From assembly GCA_022447545.1 (NCBI GenBank), contig JAKVBI010000040.1:1-15100 (forward strand): a DNA stretch of 15,100 bases, given 5' to 3'. A model generated the notes under the pieces. It saw only the letters and a list, made by a program, of their open reading frames with translations. It was not told the DNA's origin and ran no database searches. Origin of the DNA: Myxococcota bacterium (GTDB taxonomy: Bacteria > Myxococcota_A > UBA9160 > SMWR01). Positions 1 to 6,225 of the stretch are shown here, one piece after another (within the stretch, counting starts at the first letter, position 1; the number at the start of each line of letters is the position of its first letter). The position numbers were made by a program, and so were the translations under genes.

Positions 1-1686
1 TCTGGGCAACGTAAGGGTTCCCTCGATCTGGCACTCTTTATCGCGTCTTTCGTGATCGCCCTGGCGTGCACCCTCTACTCTTTCGACACGGGCCCTTTTT
101 TCGTGATCGGCATCGCGCTGTTCGGCGGGGTTGCCATTCTGTCCGCCAGGGAAGAGAAGTGCTTGCTACGGAGAGTGCGGCGTGGAGTCATCGTCTTGTC
201 GGCGGCGGTGCTTCTCGGATTGCTCGTTTCCATGGTTCTGGTGGTCTCATGGCCGAGTCAGTTGACGACGGTTCGTGATCTCGCGGACCTGGTGCTCGAA
301 TATCGGCTCACGATGAATAAACCATTCTCGTCTGTGACTGACCTCGTTCTGTGGGGCACGAGTTGGCTGGCTGCGGCTGGGACGATCCTTTGGCTCCATC
401 GAGAACTCAAAATGGAGACGCTACGGCGTGATTTTTCAGCATCTCGGTTTGCCACCCTCATGCTTCTCTTGGCAGCGAACGCGTTGTCAGCGGTTTGGCT
501 CGCCTATGGGGTGACCCGCTCTGATGGATATCACGTGAAATTGGCGTGTATGCCCATCGTCTTCTCAGCCGTTTTTCTGGTATCCGGCCATTTGCGCACA
601 AGGGATGAGAGGCGGGCTCTGTTATTAATCGGGTGTGGATTTGCTCTGACCGTTGCCATCTGGCAGATCCAAAAACCAAAGAATTCCGTGGATCGGATTT
701 CAGCCATTCTGTCGATCGATCCTCGAGCCGCCGAGTGGAAAGTTACGGCGAAATCGTTGAAAGCTGGAATCGAAGCAGCTGAAAAAGTGCCCATGGACTC
801 GTTGTTCGTATGGCCCTACCAGTCTCTGGTGTCAACGATGCTCGATCGGCGTGATCCCATTCACACGGTTCAAGTCCATATGGCGACGACTCGGGAACTC
901 GATCGCCGAAACGTGGAATTGATGAGCACGCGGGAGTCGCCCATGGTGTTGTTGATCCTGGACTCGTGGCAGATCGATGATGTCCCCAATCCGAGCCGGA
1001 GCCCAGCGATGTTCAGTCACCTCTTGAAACGGTTCGAACTCGCCAGTTCTCCGTACCAACATTCCGCGATTCTGCTCGAGCGACTGGGGGACGAGAGGAG
1101 TTTTGACGTTCTTTCCCTTCCGGTTCCCCAGTGGGATGGGCACAGCTTTGGTGTGGATTTGAGGGGTTACGACCTACGGGCTACGGATACTTTGTGGTTG
1201 CGATTCCGCACGCGAAAGGCACAGCGGCTCTTGCCATTCATGCGTCCTGGAAGGCTATGGGTCGCGGTGCATCTCTCGAACGGAGAGGTTCGAAACAATC
1301 CATACCTGGTTCGCGCCGATGGTGAGGTCGAGCGGTTATGGATCGAAACCCTTTCCCCTGAGAACGATCTGATGCTCGTGCCGTTCCTTCCCGGCCCGAG
1401 AAATGTACGGTCATTGGAAACAGTGGATCGAGTGGAAGTGACTTGGAAAGCCCTGGGGGTTCTCACAGGCAAGAACCCGGAACTCGTGCTCGAAGGTTTG
1501 GAGGTATGGCGCGTCGAGAGCGAACGGGTTCGGGAGGTTTCTGTCGAGGCTCAGACGCACGACGAGATCTGGAGGTGGGCCATGTCGGCTGCCGTCCAAA
1601 CAGAAGAACAGCCCCACCTCCTTCGAGAAGGGGCACGGGGCTCATCCCATTTCGGCTGGGCGGTGCGTTCGACCCGAGCTCAGTAG
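1..1686 (+). CDS. Polytopic membrane protein with soluble C-terminal domain, PMT/GT39-like glycosyltransferase C-terminus (partial at 5' end)
   Basis: The frame is open to the first base, so the gene almost certainly begins outside the window; the first internal start is a GTG at 52, which has no convincing Shine-Dalgarno. Numbered from that GTG, about six hydrophobic helices lie at roughly 15-31, 46-67, 96-115, 133-153, 162-180 and 188-205, plus one that runs in from upstream. An R-S-D-G-Y-H motif (156-161) sits at the head of a helix, as in PMT/GT39-type integral-membrane glycosyltransferases. Residues about 210-544 are soluble: an alpha/beta part holding LFVWPYQSL and DRRDPIHT, reminiscent of the extracytoplasmic tail of such enzymes, then a beta-rich part (about 350-500). 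The catalytic first-loop acidic residues would lie upstream, so function cannot be confirmed. The role would be transfer of a lipid-linked sugar at the cytoplasmic membrane. Fold class is fairly sure; the precise function is inference. The stop overlaps the convergent ligase gene's stop. Confidence 0.7.
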   Translation, partial: SGQRKGSLDLALFIASFVIALACTLYSFDTGPFFVIGIALFGGVAILSAREEKCLLRRVRRGVIVLSAAVLLGLLVSMVLVVSWPSQLTTVRDLADLVLEYRLTMNKPFSSVTDLVLWGTSWLAAAGTILWLHRELKMETLRRDFSASRFATLMLLLAANALSAVWLAYGVTRSDGYHVKLACMPIVFSAVFLVSGHLRTRDERRALLLIGCGFALTVAIWQIQKPKNSVDRISAILSIDPRAAEWKVTAKSLKAGIEAAEKVPMDSLFVWPYQSLVSTMLDRRDPIHTVQVHMATTRELDRRNVELMSTRESPMVLLILDSWQIDDVPNPSRSPAMFSHLLKRFELASSPYQHSAILLERLGDERSFDVLSLPVPQWDGHSFGVDLRGYDLRATDTLWLRFRTRKAQRLLPFMRPGRLWVAVHLSNGEVRNNPYLVRADGEVERLWIETLSPENDLMLVPFLPGPRNVRSLETVDRVEVTWKALGVLTGKNPELVLEGLEVWRVESERVREVSVEAQTHDEIWRWAMSAAVQTEEQPHLLREGARGSSHFGWAVRSTRAQ

Positions 1687-3023
1687 ATCTCGGCCAATCG
1701 CGAAACTTCTTCATCGAAGTCGAATTCTTCGAGTGCACGGATCTCGGCCCTCTTCACCGCCGTGTACGATCGGAGCAGAGGTGCGCCCAAGGCCGCTTGT
1801 AGCGTAGGGTCATCGTTCAGCAGGTTCAGGGCTTGGGAAAGGTTTGCGGGGAGGGGGGCGACACCGCGGACCTGTTGCTCTGTTTCCGACAGAAGGGCTG
1901 GATCGCGATCGATGGGTTTGGGCAAAGTCAGCCCGCGGCCGATTCCGTCGAGGCCAGCTGTGATAACACCAGCAAGAGCGAGGTACGGGTTCGCGGTCGC
2001 ATCGCAACTCTTGAGTTCTACATTGGTCGGTGCCGAATGGCGCTCGGTCGGAACACGCAAAGGAACCTCCTTGTGGTCGTACCCCCAGGCCCGGAAGGCA
2101 CCGGACCATGCTCCGGGGCGGATGCGCCGAAATGAGTTCGGCGATGCGGCAGTCAGGGCCAGAAGTGCGGGTAGATGGTCTAAGATTCCGGCGACGAAAG
2201 CTTCCGCTTCTCTGCCGAGGTGGTTGCCCTCACCGGTTAGATTTGTTTGTTCCCGCCAGAGGCTGAAGTGGAGGTGCCAGCCGTTGCCCGCCTCGGGCTC
2301 GAAGACCAGGGGCAGGCACGTTCCCACCAAGCCTTCGGCGGCGGCGACCGCCCCGATCGTTTCCCGTACTACGCAGAACCGGTTCGCAGCTTCGACAGGA
2401 CTTCCGTGCTCGGTAGAGAATTCGAACTGGGAGCGCCCAGCTTCCTTCAGCAGGGCTCGAACGAATGCGCCCTGGTCTTCGAGGGCTGATGCCATGCGGT
2501 CGAGAATCGGCCCGGCGTGGTCGAGACCGCGTGCGCTCGCAAAACCGGAGTTTTCGAAGTGCTGCAAACGCCCGTTCTCGCGTCGCAGCAGCATGAATTC
2601 GTGCTCGAAGGCCGCCTGCATGCTGAGGCCCTTCTGCTCGAGAGCCGCGAGGGCGCGATCGAGTGCCGCTCGTGGGCAATGAGCCCAAGGGGACCCGTCG
2701 GACTGCACGAAGCGTCCCATGCAGCTGGCGTGTTTCGGTTCCCAAGGGAGTACCCGGACGGTGTCGGGATCGGGAACCAACCAGACCTGTCCCACCGCTC
2801 CGAGTTCCGGGTCGTCGGCGATTCCGTCGAGAGGAAGTCCCGCCTGGGCAGCTGGGACCAGGGGAATCCCGTCCTCAAGGACCGAGGCCAGGTGCCTCAG
2901 GGTCTGGGCTTCAACTCGCAAGACACCCCCACTGTCGACCCAACCGATTCGAATGAATGCCACCCCGCTTGTTTCCAATCGCGAAATGAGTTTCTGCACA
3001 GATTTGTCCTCCAACGGGAGCAT
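1680..3023 (-). CDS. Glutamine synthetase family ligase, FluG/NodGS-like
   Basis: 447 aa from an ATG at 3023; an in-frame TTG at 3035 would add four residues, and neither has a clear ribosome-binding site. An N-terminal beta-grasp segment (about 22-42, containing IRIGWVDSGGVLR) precedes the glutamine-synthetase catalytic barrel. Visible motifs are FEHEF (139-143; metal-binding Glu140/Glu142), GRSQFEFS (196-203), GNGWHLHFSL (246-255; the active-site His), NSFRR (296-300) and VELKSCDATANPYL (335-348). The last motif has E-L-K where bacterial GlnA has E-x-R, and it resembles the plant NodGS and fungal FluG C-terminal domain rather than true GlnA. There is no sign of the GlnA adenylylation-loop tyrosine motif. 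The likely chemistry is ATP-dependent gamma-glutamyl (or other carboxylate) amide formation with an unknown amine in the cytoplasm; ammonia assimilation is less likely. It lies 125 bp downstream of the D-aminoacylase-family gene on the same strand. Family membership is sure; substrate is unknown. Confidence 0.9.
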   Translation of the reverse strand: MLPLEDKSVQKLISRLETSGVAFIRIGWVDSGGVLRVEAQTLRHLASVLEDGIPLVPAAQAGLPLDGIADDPELGAVGQVWLVPDPDTVRVLPWEPKHASCMGRFVQSDGSPWAHCPRAALDRALAALEQKGLSMQAAFEHEFMLLRRENGRLQHFENSGFASARGLDHAGPILDRMASALEDQGAFVRALLKEAGRSQFEFSTEHGSPVEAANRFCVVRETIGAVAAAEGLVGTCLPLVFEPEAGNGWHLHFSLWREQTNLTGEGNHLGREAEAFVAGILDHLPALLALTAASPNSFRRIRPGAWSGAFRAWGYDHKEVPLRVPTERHSAPTNVELKSCDATANPYLALAGVITAGLDGIGRGLTLPKPIDRDPALLSETEQQVRGVAPLPANLSQALNLLNDDPTLQAALGAPLLRSYTAVKRAEIRALEEFDFDEEVSRLAEIY

Positions 3024-3035
3024 AGAAGACGACAA

Positions 3036-3148
3036 CGTCCCAAGCCGTCACTTCGCGAGGATGGGTAGAGAACTCGAACCCGGAATGTCGAGTTTTCGAT
3101 TTGGATTTCGATTGAGTCGTCCGTGTGGCAGGCGGAGCTTTCGCTGCC
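3036..3148. other. Intergenic spacer with a small stem-loop
   Basis: This short gap separates the two minus-strand genes. It contains a perfect 7-bp inverted repeat, AACTCGA (3071-3077) and TCGAGTT (3088-3094), with a 10-nt loop, and an 8-bp direct repeat TTTCGATT at 3094-3101 and 3106-3113. On the transcribed (minus) strand the stem is followed by only a weak pyrimidine run, so it is not a convincing terminator. It could be an attenuator or an RNA-processing hairpin between co-transcribed genes, or chance. Confidence 0.3.
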
Positions 3149-4837
3149 TCAGGGCGAATGGGCTGACAGCACCCGTCCCGGTCGTCGGCCCGTTGGTTCG
3201 TCGTCGGCGACTGTCCGCTCCCCGTTTACGAACACCGCGCGAAAGCCGCGCCCACCCTGGAAGAGCCGCGGAGACCCACCGGGCAGGTCGTGGACGACCT
3301 CGACGGGGTCGAGGGCGAGGAGTCCCGGCTCGATCACACAGAGGTCCGCCGCGTTCCCCGGGCGAATCCGGCCTCGGTCGACGAGGCCGTGGAGTTCGGC
3401 AGGCGCGCTCGTTAGCAGCCGAATCGCCTTTTCGATGGGCAATCGCCCCTGGCGATGGACCCATTCGCCCAGGAGGAAGGTCGGGTATCGATAGTTCGTC
3501 ACGCTCATGACGTGCGCGCCTGCGTCGCCGAGTCCGACGACCGTATGGGGATCCGTGATCAGGTCGAGTACGCCCGGCTCGTCGCGGTTCAGAATCGGAA
3601 CGTTGATCCGTGTCCGAAAGTCGTCGGCGAGTATCTGGTCGCAGAGTGCGTCGACTGCATGACGGCCGGTCTCACGCGCGAGCTGGGCCAGAGTTCGGCC
3701 CGAGAGTGCAGGGTTCGAGGGAGCAACCGCGAATGTCCAGCGTTCGAAGTCCGGGTTGAGCGGGTTCCGGGGCTCGGGTTTGGCGCCCTTCATGGACCGC
3801 CGGACTTCCGGGTCCGCTAGTCTTCGCTGCCTGTTCTGCGTCGACTCGGAGAAGTAGCCCTTTAGAGCCGGCTGCCAGCCGGGGATTGCCGTAAAGGCGG
3901 ATTGTTCGTCGAACCGGAGGAGCAGGGTGATGGGAACGGGGGTCACCTGGGGCGCGATCCGCAACCCCTCGGCATTCCATTGTGCGTTTTCGGCGAGTAC
4001 CTCGGGCCAAATCTCGGCCGTTCGGTCTGCGTAGAAGGGAGTCCAGGTCAGCCGTGCTCCCGCGCGCCGTGTCCAGCCGGCGTAGCGTCCCACCTCGTTG
4101 CGAAGGGCAGCAGCATCGCCGCTGAACTTTGTCTCGATGTTGATCTGCCATAGGCGCCCCCGGCACGCACCGACGAGGGCTTCGAGCTCGTCATCGTCGG
4201 CCTGACGGCTCGGAACGGGCCCGCCAAAACCGTCGACGTGATTCGGGCCACGGGAGGTCGCGAAGCCTATGGCGCCGGCCTCAAGAGCGTCTTTGAGGGC
4301 TGCGACCATCGCTTCGAGTTCCTGCTCGTTGGCAGTGGCCTCTCTTGCTCTCTCGCCCATCACCGCATACCGCAGGGACGAGTGGGGTACGAAGCCTGCG
4401 ACGTTCACACCGAGGTCTTGCGTCGAGAGATGGTCGCGGTAGTCGCGCCACGTCTCCCAGGTGAAGGGCACACCGATCCGGGTGGCTGCGAAGGGGATCT
4501 CCTCGACGACTTCGAGCGCACGGAGCAGATAGTCGTCCCCGCCCGGGGGGCAGGGTGCAACTCCAAAGCCGCAGAGCCCCAGCACGACGCTCGTGACCCC
4601 ATGGGCCGTGCAAGGTGAGCCGCTCGGGTCCCAGCAGAGCTGGGCGTCGAGGTGGGTGTGGGGATCGATGAACCCCGGGGTGATCCAGCAGCCGCTCGCA
4701 TCGATCTCCTGGCGGCCGCGATCTTCGACGTGGCCCACGCTGACGATGCGCCCGCCGTCGACGGCGACGTCGCCCGTGCTAGGCGCTTCTCCGGACCCGT
4801 CGACGACGAGACCCCTCCGGAGGACGAGATCATGCAT
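3149..4837 (-). CDS. N-acyl-D-amino-acid deacylase (D-aminoacylase) family amidohydrolase
   Basis: 562 aa from the ATG at 4837. The frame can extend to a TTG at 4894, but that adds an Arg/Ala-rich stretch before the typical start MHDLVLRRG. The composite beta-sandwich is formed by residues 1-50 and the C-terminus; the TIM-barrel part starts with GFIDPHTHLDAQLCWDP (55-71; His60/His62), then HGVTSVVLGLCGFG (79-92; Cys89, matching the metal-bridging Cys position of D-aminoacylase), GLGDAGAHV (435-443; Asp438) and the family C-terminal signature VNGERTV...TGRRPGRVL. The enzyme class hydrolyses N-acyl-D-amino acids or related ureido/amide compounds in the cytoplasm using zinc. Where classical enzymes have a His in a strand followed by Arg/Lys, this protein has WQINIETK (230-237), so the metal site may be altered. 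It is the first gene of a probable operon with the downstream glutamine-synthetase-like ligase, and it is divergent from the amidohydrolase/CoA-transferase operon. Family is certain; substrate is unknown. Confidence 0.9.
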   Translation of the reverse strand: MHDLVLRRGLVVDGSGEAPSTGDVAVDGGRIVSVGHVEDRGRQEIDASGCWITPGFIDPHTHLDAQLCWDPSGSPCTAHGVTSVVLGLCGFGVAPCPPGGDDYLLRALEVVEEIPFAATRIGVPFTWETWRDYRDHLSTQDLGVNVAGFVPHSSLRYAVMGERAREATANEQELEAMVAALKDALEAGAIGFATSRGPNHVDGFGGPVPSRQADDDELEALVGACRGRLWQINIETKFSGDAAALRNEVGRYAGWTRRAGARLTWTPFYADRTAEIWPEVLAENAQWNAEGLRIAPQVTPVPITLLLRFDEQSAFTAIPGWQPALKGYFSESTQNRQRRLADPEVRRSMKGAKPEPRNPLNPDFERWTFAVAPSNPALSGRTLAQLARETGRHAVDALCDQILADDFRTRINVPILNRDEPGVLDLITDPHTVVGLGDAGAHVMSVTNYRYPTFLLGEWVHRQGRLPIEKAIRLLTSAPAELHGLVDRGRIRPGNAADLCVIEPGLLALDPVEVVHDLPGGSPRLFQGGRGFRAVFVNGERTVADDEPTGRRPGRVLSAHSP

Positions 4838-5067
4838 GGCTCTTGAATAGCGCCGGGCGCGGCTCCGGGCCAGCGGACCGGCTGGAACGCTCAATGGGTG
4901 AAAAGGAGCTCTCGGAAAGCTTCAATGGCTCTCCCGCTCGAGGAGCGGACTCTTTGGCGGGCCTCGAGCCGGATTCTCTCTTTCGCTGCACCCTCGATGT
5001 CCAAGTGTTTAGAATGGAGCTAGGAATTGCTCACTCGTCGAACTCAAAACACTGAACTGAGGAAACG
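4838..5067. promoter_or_regulatory. Divergent intergenic region with a 15-bp palindrome
   Basis: About 230 bp separate two divergent operons and should hold both promoters. A perfect inverted repeat CCGCTC-gag-GAGCGG occupies 4934-4948 and is a candidate operator. A shorter one, CCAGC-N6-GCTGG, lies just upstream of the minus-strand gene. TAGAAT at 5010-5015 could serve as a -10 box for the plus-strand operon, but no good -35 lies 17 bp upstream. The plus-strand gene has a Shine-Dalgarno (GAGG at 5059-5062, 5 nt before the ATG). An ORF at 4843-5055 crosses the region but has no protein-like pattern. Confidence 0.4.
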
Positions 5068-6225
5068 ATGCGCGACTACGAAGTCATCTCGACTGACTCC
5101 CACTTGGAAGTGCCTCCTTACTTTTGGGAGCCGTATGTTGAATCTGCGTTTCAAAAGTACTGCCCCAAAGTGGTCAAACTCCCCAATGGGGGTGATGCCT
5201 GGCTGATTCACGGCAAGGCCACGCCGATTCCTCTTGGTTTGAACTTCTCGGCAGGGAGGGGTTGGGAGAACCTTAAACCCACAGGCATCAGCTACGACGA
5301 AGGATTGGTGGGCGCAGGAAACGCAGACCAAAGGCTCGAGGAGATGAACCAGGATGGTGTCGACGCGGAGCTCTTGTTTCCGGCGGTCTCTGGGCAACGA
5401 ACCCTGGACACTGGCGAGTTGCCGTCGGAGGCTTATGTCGCAATTGTTCGCGGTTACAACGACTGGCTTTCGCAGGAGTTCACCGCCGTGGATCCATCCC
5501 GACTTTTGGGCCTTGCGATTCTCCCAGCGACCAGCGTCGAGGACCAAATCGACGAACTGAGACGGGTTTCCAAAATGCCCGGTATCCGCGGCGTTGTCTT
5601 GCACACTTGGCCCAACGGAGGATCGACTCCGATTCCTGAAGAAGATGACAAGTTCTGGGAGGCTTCGATCGAACTTTCAATGCCTCTGACCGCCCACGTC
5701 AGTTTTGGTGGGGGTGTCGCAGCAGAGAGTCAATCAGCTCAGAATCAGGGCATGTTTAATTTTGCACCCATCGCAGGAATGCTTTCGAAGACCGTCACCC
5801 GCGGGAGTCAAGTGATTCAACTCATCCAACACGGCACATTGGATCGTTATCCCCAGCTCCAATTCTTTTTTGCCGAAACACAGATTGGTTGGATCCCCGA
5901 GTTCCGCGAGGATGCCGATGAGAATTGGAATCGCCATAAGTACTGGTCGGAAACCGAATGGCCTCATCCTCCCAGCTGGTACTGTGATAATCACTTTCAC
6001 TGGGGGTTTCAGGTCGATCGCTTTGGTTTGAAGGTTCGTCACGATATCGGAGTCGAACGAATTCAGTGGTCTACAGACTTTCCTCACGTGCAGTGCGATT
6101 GGCCCGACTCTCGAAAGGTCATCGAGGATCAGTTTGCTGAAATTCCTGAAGGCGAGGCTCGGAAGATCCTGCGCGACAATGCGTATCAGTACTTCCAACT
6201 TCACCACGAGCGTTGGAAGGCCTAG
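5068..6225 (+). CDS. Amidohydrolase_2 (ACMSD superfamily) enzyme
   Basis: 385 aa, ATG start with GAGG 5 nt upstream. This is a full-length TIM-barrel metal-dependent hydrolase or decarboxylase of the amidohydrolase_2 family. Visible motifs are the N-terminal STDSHLEVP (8-16, the D-x-H version of the HxH metal motif), RLEEMNQDGVDAELLFP (89-105), LTAHVS (207-212; His210, strand-5 metal ligand), the family signature AETQIGWIPEF (269-279), STDFPHVQCDWPDS (335-348; Asp337, catalytic/metal Asp) and LRDNAYQYF near the end. Relatives hydrolyse C-C bonds or decarboxylate aromatic and ring-cleavage intermediates, but most of this clade is uncharacterised. It is the first gene of a tight operon: its TAG is directly followed, with no spacer, by the GTG of the fused CoA-transferase gene. 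That suggests action on the same catabolic route, possibly on a CoA ester or its free acid. Cytoplasmic; no signal peptide. Confidence 0.9.
   Translation: MRDYEVISTDSHLEVPPYFWEPYVESAFQKYCPKVVKLPNGGDAWLIHGKATPIPLGLNFSAGRGWENLKPTGISYDEGLVGAGNADQRLEEMNQDGVDAELLFPAVSGQRTLDTGELPSEAYVAIVRGYNDWLSQEFTAVDPSRLLGLAILPATSVEDQIDELRRVSKMPGIRGVVLHTWPNGGSTPIPEEDDKFWEASIELSMPLTAHVSFGGGVAAESQSAQNQGMFNFAPIAGMLSKTVTRGSQVIQLIQHGTLDRYPQLQFFFAETQIGWIPEFREDADENWNRHKYWSETEWPHPPSWYCDNHFHWGFQVDRFGLKVRHDIGVERIQWSTDFPHVQCDWPDSRKVIEDQFAEIPEGEARKILRDNAYQYFQLHHERWKA

Noticed and set aside
1762-3510. Long plus-strand ORFs antisense to the ligase and aminoacylase-family genes (306 aa and 263 aa)
   Set aside because: They are Arg/Ser/Pro-rich with no domain pattern, opposite strands of well-supported GS and amidohydrolase frames; a side effect of high GC.
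4843-5055. 70-aa plus-strand ORF in the divergent region
   Set aside because: No Shine-Dalgarno, no protein-like pattern, and it spans the expected promoter region.
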